Shown here piece by piece: positions 1 through 8,576 of a stretch of 33,645 nucleotides of DNA. The stretch spans positions 1 through 33,645 of the forward strand of contig JACNKI010000224.1 of assembly GCA_014382125.1 (NCBI GenBank), given 5' to 3'. Made by a program: the position numbers and the translations under genes. The stretch comes from Bacteroidota bacterium (GTDB taxonomy: Bacteria > Bacteroidota > Bacteroidia > Bacteroidales > FEN-979). Under the pieces are notes generated by a model. That model was not told the DNA's origin. It worked only from the letters and a program-made list of their open reading frames with translations, and made no database searches. The first letter of the stretch is position 1, and every line of letters begins with the position of its first letter.

Positions 1-70
1 AGGCAAATATCAACAGAATGAGAGAGAGCTGAACCAGAGATCGACTGTAGTGAATGTATATGTGTTTCAT
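1..70 (-). CDS. Partial gene at left edge: N-terminus of an exported or membrane protein
   Basis: An ATG at 70-68 on the minus strand opens a frame that stays open to the window edge (23 codons). It encodes a basic, polar start followed by a hydrophobic stretch of about 12 residues (LVQLSLILLIFA), as in a signal peptide or lipoprotein leader. A good -7 element lies 25 bases upstream (95-102), which supports a real start. In many Bacteroidota, miaB is followed on the same strand by a sigma-54 activator, lptE and secG (from memory). A leader peptide would fit the exported protein LptE but not the activator. Too little is present to name it. Confidence 0.45.
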   Translation of the reverse strand, partial: MKHIYIHYSRSLVQLSLILLIFA

Positions 71-94
71 ATAGGTTGCGTGAATAAAGCCGGA

Positions 95-102
95 CAAAGG
101 TA
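95..102 (-). promoter_or_regulatory. Bacteroidota -7 element for the left-edge gene
   Basis: The minus strand reads TACCTTTG, a full match to the TAnnTTTG consensus, and lies 25 bases before the ATG at 70. No TTG is seen at the expected 18-21 base spacing upstream. The element sits in the gap after miaB, so the left-edge gene may have its own promoter. Confidence 0.5.
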
Positions 103-204
103 GATTATTTTCAAGAATCGGGAAAATTCAATCCATATTCTGTCTAAATAATCTGTAAAAATAGCGATAAATTACCAGAAATGGGGGTTTATGTTGAGCA
201 GGTT

Positions 205-1539
205 TTAATCAATGATCTTTCCGAGTAATGTGGCCGAAGTACACTGATGGATCTTTACCCGAACATAATCACCTGGTTTACTTCTTTTTTTTGGGAATAC
301 AACTACTTTATTTTGTGAGTTCCTTCCCATGAATTGATCCCCCGAGCGTTTGGATTCTCCTTCAACAAGTACCTCGAAAACCTGATGAAGATCCTCTGAA
401 TTTCGTTGATAAGAGAGTTTCTGCTGCAGGTCGATCACCTCTTTCAAACGTCGCTCTTTTACCTCCTGCGGGATGTTGTCATCCAGGGTCTCTGCTGCCA
501 GTGTTTGCGGTCGTTCTGAATAGTTGAACATGAATGCATAATCAAACCCGATCCACTCCATCAATGATAAGGTCTCCCGGTGGTCCTCTTCGGCTTCATT
601 ACAAAATCCGGTGATGATATCGGTGGAAATTGCGCATCCGGGAATGATCCGCCGGATTGCATCCACCCGCTCCATGTATTGTTCGCGGGAATATTTCCGG
701 TTCATCAACTCCAGCACACGGCTGCTTCCTGATTGAACCGGAAGATGGATCGATTTACAGATGTTCGGATGAGCTGCAATGGCCTCCAACAGTTCATCAG
801 AGATATCTTTGGGGTGGGATGTGGCAAACCGGATGCGCAACAGGGAATCAATTCTCGCAATCCGGATAAGTAGTTTTGCAAAGTTCACCTCTTCCTCCTC
901 CTCCGTCCAGCGATACGAGTTGACATTCTGGCCCAACAGGGTGATTTCCCTGTAACCCCGGGAAAACAGGTCTTGAGCCTCATGAATTATAGAACCTGTT
1001 TCCCGGCTACGCTCCCGGCCGCGGGTGGAGGGAACCACGCAATAGGAGCAGTAGTTCTCACATCCCCGCATGATGGAGATGAAAGCGGAGATCCCATTGC
1101 TGCCTAATCTGACAGGTGTGATGTCGGCATAGGTCTCTTCCATCGACAACAACGTATTCACCCCGGGCTGACCCGATTCAACTTGCTCCAGTAACCGGGG
1201 GAGATCTCTGTATGAATCAGGACCTGAAATCACATCCAGTAATTGCTCTTCTTCCAGTAACACGGTTTTTATACGGTCGGCCATACAACCCAGCAGACCA
1301 ATGATCAGTGCCGGATTCCTCTTTTTATAAGAACGGAATTGTTGCAACCGTTTTTTTACACGCTGTTCAGCGTTATCACGAATGGAACATGTATTGATGA
1401 AAATGATGTCCGCTTGCGTAATCTCCTCTGTGGAGAAATAACCTTTATCGAATAATATGGATGCAACGATCTCACTATCAGAAAAATTCATCTGACAACC
1501 ATAGGTCTCCATATAGATTTTTTTACTTTCCACGGTCAA
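205..1539 (-). CDS. miaB: tRNA-2-methylthio-N6-dimethylallyladenosine synthase (MiaB)
   Basis: MiaB is a radical-SAM methylthiotransferase that converts i6A37 to ms2i6A37 in tRNAs reading UNN codons. At 444 residues it has the usual length and layout. The N-terminal MTTase domain has three cluster cysteines (C15 in METYGCQMNF, C51 in NTCSIRDNAEQ, C85 in GLLGCMADR). The radical-SAM CxxxCxxC is at C160, C164 and C167 in RGCENYCSYC, followed by VVPSTRGRERSR. A TRAM RNA-binding domain occupies about the last 65 residues. The start at 1539 places the N-terminus a few residues before the conserved YMETYGCQMN. It is divergent from topA, and each gene has its own -7 element in the 117-base gap. Confidence 0.96.
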   Translation of the reverse strand: MTVESKKIYMETYGCQMNFSDSEIVASILFDKGYFSTEEITQADIIFINTCSIRDNAEQRVKKRLQQFRSYKKRNPALIIGLLGCMADRIKTVLLEEEQLLDVISGPDSYRDLPRLLEQVESGQPGVNTLLSMEETYADITPVRLGSNGISAFISIMRGCENYCSYCVVPSTRGRERSRETGSIIHEAQDLFSRGYREITLLGQNVNSYRWTEEEEEVNFAKLLIRIARIDSLLRIRFATSHPKDISDELLEAIAAHPNICKSIHLPVQSGSSRVLELMNRKYSREQYMERVDAIRRIIPGCAISTDIITGFCNEAEEDHRETLSLMEWIGFDYAFMFNYSERPQTLAAETLDDNIPQEVKERRLKEVIDLQQKLSYQRNSEDLHQVFEVLVEGESKRSGDQFMGRNSQNKVVVFPKKRSKPGDYVRVKIHQCTSATLLGKIID

Positions 1540-1588
1540 AACATATAACCTTTTGAGGTTGAACCCGATTAATAGGAAAAAAGAGGTG

Positions 1589-1596
1589 CAAAGGTA
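1589..1596 (-). promoter_or_regulatory. -7 element of the miaB promoter
   Basis: The minus strand reads TACCTTTG followed by CAC, the commonest form of the Bacteroidota -7 box. Transcription would begin near 1582, leaving a leader of about 42 bases before the miaB ATG. No clear -33 TTG is seen. Confidence 0.6.
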
Positions 1597-1615
1597 CGGA
1601 TTAACTTTATTGTCT

Positions 1616-1623
1616 TACTTTTG
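1616..1623 (+). promoter_or_regulatory. -7 element of the topA promoter
   Basis: TACTTTTG matches TAnnTTTG. Transcription would start near 1630. That makes the TTG codon at 1633 an unlikely start and supports the ATG at 1657. It lies only about 20 bases from the opposing miaB -7 box, so the two promoters face away from each other and could interfere. Confidence 0.55.
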
Positions 1624-1656
1624 TAGCCTGATTTGGAGTTCAAAACAGATAGAAAG

Positions 1657-3978
1657 ATGACGAAAAACCTTGTGATAGTTGAGTCTCCCGCAAAAGCCAA
1701 AACGATAGAAGGATTTTTGGGAAAGGAGTACCAGGTGAAGTCCTGTTTCGGACATGTGATGGATTTGTCGAAAAAGGATTTAGGTGTAGATATTAATAAT
1801 GACTTTGTTCCAAAATATATCATATCCCCTGAAAAAAAGAAGATTGTAGCAGATCTGAAAAAAAAGGCGAAATCATCAGAGCTTGTCTGGCTCGCTTCTG
1901 ATGAAGACCGGGAGGGAGAGGCCATTGCCTATCACCTGATGGATGCACTGGAGATAGAGGATTTGAAAGTTCGGCGGATCGTTTTTCATGAAATCACCAA
2001 AACAGCCATCCTGGAAGCCATTGAACACCCGAGAAACATTGACAGGAACCTTGTCAACGCTCAGCAGGCGAGGCGTGTCCTTGACCGGCTCGTTGGTTTT
2101 GAACTTTCCCCATTGCTTTGGAAAAAGATCAAGCCGGCTCTTTCAGCCGGACGAGTGCAGTCGGTGGCTGTTCGATTGATTGTGGAAAGGGAAGAAGAGA
2201 TAAAGAACTTTAATGTGGTTTCATCATACCGTATTGCAGGTGATTTTATCGTTGACCATGAATCAAAAAGTATCGTGTTGCAAGCGGAACTAAACAAACG
2301 ATTTAAGACGCAGAAAGAGGCTGAAGAATTCCTTGAGACGTGTAAAGGAGCTGAATTTCAGATTGAGGATATTGAGACGAAACCTGCCAGGAAATCTCCG
2401 GCACCTCCTTTTACTACTTCAACACTTCAGCAGGAAGCATCGAGAAAGCTAGGCTTTTCTGTCGCCAATACAATGCGAATTGCGCAAGATCTCTATGAAT
2501 CGGGAAAGATAACTTACATGCGTACCGATTCCCTGAATATTTCCAACCTCGCAATCGGGATGGCTAAAAAAGAGATCACCGATACGTTTGGACAGAATTA
2601 TGTAAAAACCCGTAAATATACCACGCGTTCCAAGGGTGCTCAGGAGGCACATGAAGCGATCAGGCCGACTTATATGAATGTCCGGTCAGTGGAGGGCGAT
2701 AAATCACATAAAAGGTTGTATGATCTGATCTGGAAACGGACGATCGCATCTCAAATGGCTGCCGCTATCCTTGAGAAAACGACTGCAACCATTGGTATCA
2801 CAACTGCCGGCGAGAAATTCATAGCCAGGGGAGAGTTGATAAAGTTTGATGGTTTTCTGAAAGTGTACCTGGAATCGACGGATGAGGAAAATGGAAATGG
2901 CGAAGAAAGAATGCTTCCTCCTTTGACAAAAGGAGATTTTCTCTCCATGAAGCAGATACAGGCACAACAGAAGTTCTCCCTGCTACCGGCCCGCTATACG
3001 GAGGCAATGCTGGTTAAAAAGCTGGAGGAACTTGGTATCGGACGTCCCTCCACGTATGCACCAACGATCTCTACAATTCAACGTAGAGAATATGTTGTGA
3101 AGGAAGACAGGCATGGTGTGGACCGGGACTTTATCATCCTGACATTAAAAGGAGATGCCATTTCCCGGGATGACAGGACCGAGAAAGTGGGCTCTGAAAA
3201 AGCAAAACTCTTCCCTACAGATATCGGAGCACTGGTTAACCAGTTTCTGTTAGACCATTTCAAAAACATCCTTGATTACAATTTTACAGCTACGGTTGAG
3301 GAGGAGTTTGACGAGATCGCAGAAGGCAAACTGGTTTGGAATGCCATGATCAAAGATTTTTATGGCCCGTTCCACAAGCAGATAGAACAAACACTGGAAG
3401 GAACGAAGAAATTCAGCGGCGAGAAATTGCTTGGAACAGATCCCCAAACCGGGATAAATATTTTTGTTAAGATCGGACGATATGGCCCCATGGTACAGAT
3501 GGGAGATTCTGACATGGAGAACAAACCCCGGTTTGCCGCGCTGAAAAAAGGACAGAGCATGGAAACAATCACGCTCGATGAAGCAATGGACCTCTTCAAA
3601 TTACCACGAGACCTGGGGATATTCGAAGATTCAGAGGTGATTGTGGCTGCAGGAAGATTTGGCCCATACATTCGTCATGACTCCCAGTTCTTTTCGCTAA
3701 TGAAAACAGATGATCCCTTAGCAATCACCATGGAACGAGCTCAGGAGATCATGGCTGTCAAGAGAAAACTGGATAAAGAGAGGATCATCATGGAGTTCTC
3801 AGAGGAGAAGAACCTGAAGATCCTGAAGGGCAAATATGGACCATATATCTCCTTTAACAAACTGAATTATAAAATTCCAAAGGGAAAAAAAGCTGACGAA
3901 TTGACTCTGGAGGAGTGCCGGAAGATTGTCACTGACACCAAACCTACCAAATCAAGCAAATCACGGAAATCCAAATAG
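1657..3978 (+). CDS. topA: DNA topoisomerase I (type IA)
   Basis: TopA relaxes negative supercoils by a transient single-strand break. The protein is 773 residues from the ATG at 1657; the frame extends 8 codons further to a TTG that lies at the predicted transcription start. The TOPRIM domain has E9 (VIVESPAKAKTIE) and the D82/D84/E86 cluster (SDEDREGE). The active-site tyrosine is Y287 in GKITYMRTDS. The C-terminus lacks the C4 zinc fingers of E. coli TopA. It has instead glycine/aromatic repeats (GRYGPMVQMG, GRFGPYIRHD, GKYGPYISFN), the Toprim_C repeat type usual in Bacteroidota, and a Lys/Ser-rich tail. The arginase-fold gene follows after 17 bases, probably in the same transcript. Confidence 0.96.
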   Translation: MTKNLVIVESPAKAKTIEGFLGKEYQVKSCFGHVMDLSKKDLGVDINNDFVPKYIISPEKKKIVADLKKKAKSSELVWLASDEDREGEAIAYHLMDALEIEDLKVRRIVFHEITKTAILEAIEHPRNIDRNLVNAQQARRVLDRLVGFELSPLLWKKIKPALSAGRVQSVAVRLIVEREEEIKNFNVVSSYRIAGDFIVDHESKSIVLQAELNKRFKTQKEAEEFLETCKGAEFQIEDIETKPARKSPAPPFTTSTLQQEASRKLGFSVANTMRIAQDLYESGKITYMRTDSLNISNLAIGMAKKEITDTFGQNYVKTRKYTTRSKGAQEAHEAIRPTYMNVRSVEGDKSHKRLYDLIWKRTIASQMAAAILEKTTATIGITTAGEKFIARGELIKFDGFLKVYLESTDEENGNGEERMLPPLTKGDFLSMKQIQAQQKFSLLPARYTEAMLVKKLEELGIGRPSTYAPTISTIQRREYVVKEDRHGVDRDFIILTLKGDAISRDDRTEKVGSEKAKLFPTDIGALVNQFLLDHFKNILDYNFTATVEEEFDEIAEGKLVWNAMIKDFYGPFHKQIEQTLEGTKKFSGEKLLGTDPQTGINIFVKIGRYGPMVQMGDSDMENKPRFAALKKGQSMETITLDEAMDLFKLPRDLGIFEDSEVIVAAGRFGPYIRHDSQFFSLMKTDDPLAITMERAQEIMAVKRKLDKERIIMEFSEEKNLKILKGKYGPYISFNKLNYKIPKGKKADELTLEECRKIVTDTKPTKSSKSRKSK

Positions 3979-3995
3979 ACAAAATCCATTGACTC

Positions 3996-5168
3996 ATGGA
4001 AGAGTTTTTTGATCCTGTTGACCTGAATGAAAGTTTTCTTTCCAGCGAGGAAGAAGGGCATCGCCGTATTGGCGACCTCATCAGGGCATTTGCAGAGCCC
4101 GGGGCAATCCCGGATTTAGAGAATTGTGATCTGGCAATTATTGGAGCCCCGGAAGAGCGTAACGCAGTGAATAACGAAGGTTGCGCTACAGGTGCAGATT
4201 TTATCCGTAAATACCTTTATCAGCTTTTTCCAGGCTCGTTTGTTCCACGGATCATTGATCTTGGAAACCTGAAACGGGGCCACACGCCAAAAGACACCTA
4301 TTTTGCACTTACAGGAATCATAACAGAGCTATTAAACGCCAATGTGATACCGATCATTCTTGGGGGAAGCCAGGATCTGACCTATGCTAACTACCAGGCA
4401 TATCAAAGCCTCGGACAAATCATCAACATCGTCAGTATTGACAATATGTTTGATCTCGGCAAATCAGAAGGAGAGCTCAACTCGCAATCATGGTTGAGCA
4501 GCATTATCCTCCACCAGCCGAATTACCTTTTTAACTTTGCCAACATCGGATACCAGACATACTTCATCGATCAGGAAGCTCTGAAACTTATGAGCAACCT
4601 CTTTTTCGACACGTACCGGTTAGGGATTGTCAGACAGGATCTCGAAGAGGTAGAGCCGATTGTCCGGAATGCGGATGCCCTGAGTTTCGATGTCTCCTCG
4701 ATCAGATGTTCTGATGCACCCGGGAACAGGAATACCACCCCAAACGGATTCTATGGCGAAGAAGCCTGTCAGATCATCCGGTATGCCGGGTTGAGCGACA
4801 AGTTGACATCGCTTGGCTTTTATGAGTACAATCCGAAATTTGACCACGATGGCCAAACGGCTCACCTGATTGCTCAGATGATCTGGTATTTCATGGAGGG
4901 ATACTACAGCCGGCCGAATGATTTCCCCTTCCGGGATGAAGATGATTACCTCAAGTACCATGTAACCATCAGTGATCACAAGCAGGATATCACATTTTAC
5001 AAGAGCAAAAAAACGGATCGCTGGTGGATGGAAATCCCACTCCCTGCTGAGCAACGGATCAAATACGAACGGCACTATCTCGTGCCCTGTTCATACAAAG
5101 ATTACCAGCAAGCTACCAAAGAAGAGATCCCCGACCGCTGGTGGATGGTATACCAAAAACTTATGTGA
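3996..5168 (+). CDS. Arginase/formimidoylglutamase-fold protein with altered metal ligands
   Basis: The protein has 390 residues and the ureohydrolase (arginase/agmatinase/HutG) fold. The family landmarks are recognisable but changed. The GGDHS motif reads GGSQD (123-127), so the metal-binding His is Gln. DAHxD reads DNMFD (149-153), keeping both Asp but losing the His. SxDxDxxDP reads SFDVSSIRCSDAP, keeping D232 and D240 but with Ser in place of the middle Asp. Relatives in Bacteroidota are usually labelled formimidoylglutamase; with this ligand set, normal binuclear Mn hydrolysis is doubtful. No other hut genes are nearby, which also argues against histidine degradation. It follows topA by 17 bases and overlaps the end of ruvC by 8 bases, tail to tail. 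Confidence 0.8.
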   Translation: MEEFFDPVDLNESFLSSEEEGHRRIGDLIRAFAEPGAIPDLENCDLAIIGAPEERNAVNNEGCATGADFIRKYLYQLFPGSFVPRIIDLGNLKRGHTPKDTYFALTGIITELLNANVIPIILGGSQDLTYANYQAYQSLGQIINIVSIDNMFDLGKSEGELNSQSWLSSIILHQPNYLFNFANIGYQTYFIDQEALKLMSNLFFDTYRLGIVRQDLEEVEPIVRNADALSFDVSSIRCSDAPGNRNTTPNGFYGEEACQIIRYAGLSDKLTSLGFYEYNPKFDHDGQTAHLIAQMIWYFMEGYYSRPNDFPFRDEDDYLKYHVTISDHKQDITFYKSKKTDRWWMEIPLPAEQRIKYERHYLVPCSYKDYQQATKEEIPDRWWMVYQKLM

Positions 5169-5712
5169 GCCTGTCTGGATTTGCACTCAGATAGCTCTTC
5201 CATCCCGAAAACTTCTTGTCATTTCCGGTGTTCCCCTTTTGAAAATAGTGACAGACAGCTACAGCAAGTCCGTCGCTGGCATCGAGTTGTTCGGGGGCCT
5301 CTTTCAACGAGAGGATATTCTGTAGCATGGCAGCAACCTGCTCTTTAGAAGCGCTTCCTTTGCCGGTGATCGATTGCTTGATTTTGCGTGGAGAGTATTC
5401 GAAAATTGGGACTGACCGGGATAAAGCTGCTGCCATCGTCACCCCTTGTGCCCGACCGAGCTTTAACATGGATTGAATATTTTTTCCAAAAAAGGGAGCT
5501 TCGATCGCCAGTTCGTCAGGCTTGAACTCCTGGATCAGAGAAATCGTTTTTTCAAAAATATGCTTCAGCTTTAACGGATGATCATCGGTTTTCACTAATT
5601 TTAAAACCCCAAGTGTAACCAGATCCAAGTTACTTCCGTAAACCTTTACGATTCCGTAACCCATGATATTGGTTCCGGGATCAATGCCTAATATGATTCG
5701 TTCAATGGCCAT
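5161..5712 (-). CDS. ruvC: Crossover junction endodeoxyribonuclease RuvC
   Basis: RuvC resolves Holliday junctions by symmetric cleavage together with RuvAB. The protein is 183 residues from the ATG at 5712. The four catalytic acids are visible: D11 (LGIDPGT), E71 (LAIEAPFF), and D144 and D147 (LDASDGLAVA). The frame opens 17 codons further upstream, but that extension is hydrophobic and unlike RuvC, overlaps the -7 element at 5733-5740, and reads into the next gene. The start codon lies only 7 bases from the divergent start of the flippase-like gene. Confidence 0.93.
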   Translation of the reverse strand: MAIERIILGIDPGTNIMGYGIVKVYGSNLDLVTLGVLKLVKTDDHPLKLKHIFEKTISLIQEFKPDELAIEAPFFGKNIQSMLKLGRAQGVTMAAALSRSVPIFEYSPRKIKQSITGKGSASKEQVAAMLQNILSLKEAPEQLDASDGLAVAVCHYFQKGNTGNDKKFSGWKSYLSANPDRLT

Positions 5713-5719
5713 TACATTT

Positions 5720-6757
5720 ATGAAAAACCAAACAAAAATAGGGAAAACATACAACTTAATCATCCAGCTGGCTATCCTGGTATTGGCATATTGGTTTATT
5801 TATGATCAAATCTTTGGTAAAAAGAACCTGCCTCGGATTCTTCAGGAATTACGGGAAGATCTCTCCAAACCTGATGTTATCTGGTTGATGTGCCTTGTGG
5901 TGTTCATGATGTTTGTGAACTGGGCCATTGAAACAATCAAATGGCGATACCTGATGGCCAAGATTGAACGGATCGGATTTTGGCGATCTTACCAGGCCGT
6001 GCTAACAGGAGTTACGGTCAGCTCATTTACACCTAACCGGATCGGTGAATATTTTGGCCGTGTCTTTATCCTGAATACCGGTAGCCGGATCGAAGGGATC
6101 CTGATAACTATCCTCGGGAGCATGAGCCAGTTATTGATCACGATCTTCACCGGAAGTCTTGCTATGTTAGCATTTATTCCGCTCTTCATGGCCCATTACT
6201 GGAGTTATAACGGCTATCTTTTATACGCTATCGGAGCTGTCGTAATCGGCTTCAATGCACTCTTACTGGGTTTCTACCTGAACGTCTCCTTCCTCTCCAC
6301 GTTTAAGGAAAAGATCCTCCGAAACGGATTGAAACGGGTCAGAAAATTCTTCAGGATATTCGCTTTTTACCACAACAAAGAGTTGTTGAGTGTTTTGTTA
6401 TACAGTTTTTTACGTTACATGGTTTTTTCAACCCAGTTTTTCCTGCTGTTGCGGATTTTTTCCATACCGATCCCATACCTGGACGCCCTCATGCTGATCT
6501 CCCTGATCTATTTTGTGATGGCGGTCATCCCAACGATTGCACTCACTGAATTGGGAATCAGGGGGTCGGTAGCTCTCTATTTCTTCGGGGTCTATTTTTC
6601 TAACCAACAGGTTATGAGCGAAACGATGAACTTAGGTATTCTGGCTGCCAGCACCCTGCTATGGGCCATCAATCTGGGGATTCCTGCACTGGTGGGGAGT
6701 GTTTTTGTATTTCACCTGAAATTTTTCCGGAAAAAGGTGAACAATTATCATTCATGA
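5720..6757 (+). CDS. Flippase-like (LPG synthase TM-region/UPF0104) membrane protein
   Basis: This is an integral membrane protein of 345 residues from the ATG at 5720. Several hydrophobic helices (about 7-8) run from residue 10 to the end, with the pattern of the lysylphosphatidylglycerol synthase transmembrane region (PF03706), including the internal TPNRIGEYFGR segment and a late ALTELGIRG motif. The soluble acyltransferase domain of MprF is absent, as is usual for these stand-alone relatives. Substrate is unknown; the fold is linked to lipid translocation. Its stop overlaps the next ATG (ATGA at 6754-6757), so it is translationally coupled to a GT2 glycosyltransferase. The pair may act together on a membrane lipid or lipid-linked sugar (inference). 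Confidence 0.8.
   Translation: MKNQTKIGKTYNLIIQLAILVLAYWFIYDQIFGKKNLPRILQELREDLSKPDVIWLMCLVVFMMFVNWAIETIKWRYLMAKIERIGFWRSYQAVLTGVTVSSFTPNRIGEYFGRVFILNTGSRIEGILITILGSMSQLLITIFTGSLAMLAFIPLFMAHYWSYNGYLLYAIGAVVIGFNALLLGFYLNVSFLSTFKEKILRNGLKRVRKFFRIFAFYHNKELLSVLLYSFLRYMVFSTQFFLLLRIFSIPIPYLDALMLISLIYFVMAVIPTIALTELGIRGSVALYFFGVYFSNQQVMSETMNLGILAASTLLWAINLGIPALVGSVFVFHLKFFRKKVNNYHS
5733..5740 (-). promoter_or_regulatory. Candidate -7 element of ruvC, inside the divergent gene
   Basis: The minus strand reads TATTTTTG, a match to TAnnTTTG, 20 bases before the ruvC ATG. The A/T-rich context and the lack of a well-spaced TTG keep this tentative. If real, the ruvC promoter lies within the first codons of the divergent membrane-protein gene. 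Confidence 0.35.
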
Positions 6758-7902
6758 TGGCGCTGGTGATCATCGGCGGTACAATGATCCTTCTGGCCAT
6801 ACTCTATGCTTTCATCCTGATATTGGCCATGTCGGGTATTGTTCGGCTGCAAATCCCCGCAGCCGGGACGCATACTCCTTCAATTTTTACCAGCATCATC
6901 ATCCCCGTGCGAAATGAGGAAGATACCATCACCGAATGCCTGAAATCGATCATTCATCAAACGATATCGCCAAAACAATTTGAAGTGATCATCAGCGATG
7001 ATTTCTCAGAAGATAAGACGGTGGCTGTTATTCGTAGTTTTATTGCAGAATGGCCTCAGTACAACTGGGTCATCATCAGTGGAGATGAAGGGAAAATTGC
7101 TCAGTCAGGGAAGAAAGGAGCGATTAACCATGCGATCCTGCGAGCGCAGGGAGCCCTTGTGATAACTACGGATGCTGACACGTATCGAGGTGAACAATGG
7201 CTCTCTTCTATCATGACGTACTACAAGGAAACAGGAGCTAAAATGATCCTGGGGCCGGTGGCATTCGACCAGGAACAAACGCTCTTTCAGAAGCTGCAAT
7301 CGTTGGAGTTTCTTGGCATAATGGGAGTTACTGCCGGTCTGGCAAACCAGGGAATGGCAGTCATGTGCAACGGCGCTAATCTGGGGTATGAGAAAGAGGT
7401 ATTTCATCAGGCAGGTGGATTTGGAGAGAATAAGCGGTTTGCTTCCGGCGACGACCAGTTTTTACTTTGGACAATCAAAAAGAAATATGATAACAGGTCG
7501 ATCAGGTTTCTGCTGGATCAGGATGCCATTGTCACAACTCCCGGTGCAGACAATCTACGGACTTTCTTCATGCAGCGACTCCGCTGGGTATCCAAGAGCC
7601 GGGGGTATCGTGATGGGTTTGTCCTCTTTACGGGTGTGGTCACATATCTATTTCAGGCAGCGCTCCTGGCCGGGTTTTTCCTGGGATTTCTTTCACCAAT
7701 ATTTCTCTATCTCTCTGTTGGATTACTCCTTTTTAAGATCCTTGTTGATTTTCCACTTGTATTTTTTATGGGTCGCTTTTTCAGAAAACAACGACTCTGG
7801 CCATGGTATATTCCGGCACAGATCTTTCAAATCCTCTATGTAACTTTAACAGCCCCCCTTGCATTCATAATTCCGGTGAAGTGGAAGGGGCGGAAAATTT
7901 AA
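6754..7902 (+). CDS. Membrane-anchored family 2 glycosyltransferase
   Basis: The protein has 382 residues. An N-terminal membrane segment (about 3-30) precedes a GT-A catalytic domain with SIIIPVRNEEDTI (about 47-59), the first Asp pair ISDDFSEDKT, the DxD motif D140-A-D142, GANLGY (207-212), the acidic GDDQF (232-236) and a QRLRW motif (274-278). Two or three C-terminal membrane helices follow. This layout is that of processive or lipid-linked GT2 enzymes. The donor and acceptor cannot be told. The start is the first ATG of ATGATG, overlapping the upstream stop by 4 bases. It ends tail to tail with ispD, with 4 bases shared in a TTAA. Confidence 0.85.
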   Translation: MMALVIIGGTMILLAILYAFILILAMSGIVRLQIPAAGTHTPSIFTSIIIPVRNEEDTITECLKSIIHQTISPKQFEVIISDDFSEDKTVAVIRSFIAEWPQYNWVIISGDEGKIAQSGKKGAINHAILRAQGALVITTDADTYRGEQWLSSIMTYYKETGAKMILGPVAFDQEQTLFQKLQSLEFLGIMGVTAGLANQGMAVMCNGANLGYEKEVFHQAGGFGENKRFASGDDQFLLWTIKKKYDNRSIRFLLDQDAIVTTPGADNLRTFFMQRLRWVSKSRGYRDGFVLFTGVVTYLFQAALLAGFFLGFLSPIFLYLSVGLLLFKILVDFPLVFFMGRFFRKQRLWPWYIPAQIFQILYVTLTAPLAFIIPVKWKGRKI

Positions 7903-8576
7903 TCAACGTTTGGTATATGATTTACCAGGAATTCAGCCTGAGCTAAATCGGATGGATGGGTAATCTTGATGTTGATGGTATCTCCGTCAACAAGGTGTAC
8001 TGTCTCACCCATTGCTTCGATTACTGTTGCATCATCGGTGAAACCGGAGTCGAAATCTTGCTGGTAAGCCTTTTTAATCAATGGGATCTTGAAGACTTGT
8101 GGTGTTTGAACAAGCCGGTAGTGAGCCCGGTCAATCGGCCGGCTCTCAGCCTCTTCCAGAATCCTCATCGATTCAGAGACCGGCACCACAGGTATTGCGT
8201 TTCCAAATGTTGTGGCAGTATCGAATGTCCGGCTGATCAACGTTTGCGACAGGAGAGGGCGGGCACCGTCGTGAATGGCAACCAGGCCATCCTGATTCAA
8301 GGCTTCCAGGCCATTCTTTACAGACTGGAAACGAGTTTCTCCACCAGCCATGACTGTGTGAGGAATAGAGCAATTGTACTGTTCAACGATCTCTTCCCAT
8401 CGGAGAAAAAAAGTTTCAGGCAGCACCAGAACCAGCTGAATATCAGGATCAAACTGCGTAAAGGCTTCGAGAGAGTAGAGTAAAAATGGTTTCTTTGCAA
8501 GTAAAAGAAACTGCTTGGGGGTTTTTGATTTCATGCGGGTTCCGCTCCCGCCTGCTACAATAATAGCTGAATTCAT
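7899..8576 (-). CDS. ispD: 2-C-methyl-D-erythritol 4-phosphate cytidylyltransferase (IspD)
   Basis: IspD catalyses the third step of the non-mevalonate isoprenoid pathway, MEP + CTP to CDP-ME. It is 225 residues, the usual size. The CTP-binding loop IVAGGSGTRMKSKTPKQF is at 6-23, then IHDGARPLLS, PVSESMRI, the TDDATVIE motif and the C-terminal VDGDTINIKITHPSDLAQAE typical of the family. It follows queA on the minus strand with a one-base stop/start overlap (TGATG), so the two are translationally coupled. It uses the queA promoter unless an internal one exists. Confidence 0.95.
   Translation of the reverse strand: MNSAIIVAGGSGTRMKSKTPKQFLLLAKKPFLLYSLEAFTQFDPDIQLVLVLPETFFLRWEEIVEQYNCSIPHTVMAGGETRFQSVKNGLEALNQDGLVAIHDGARPLLSQTLISRTFDTATTFGNAIPVVPVSESMRILEEAESRPIDRAHYRLVQTPQVFKIPLIKKAYQQDFDSGFTDDATVIEAMGETVHLVDGDTINIKITHPSDLAQAEFLVNHIPNVD

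Noticed and set aside
1633-1656. Upstream TTG start for topA
   Set aside because: The TTG lies at the predicted transcription start and adds eight residues not typical of TopA.
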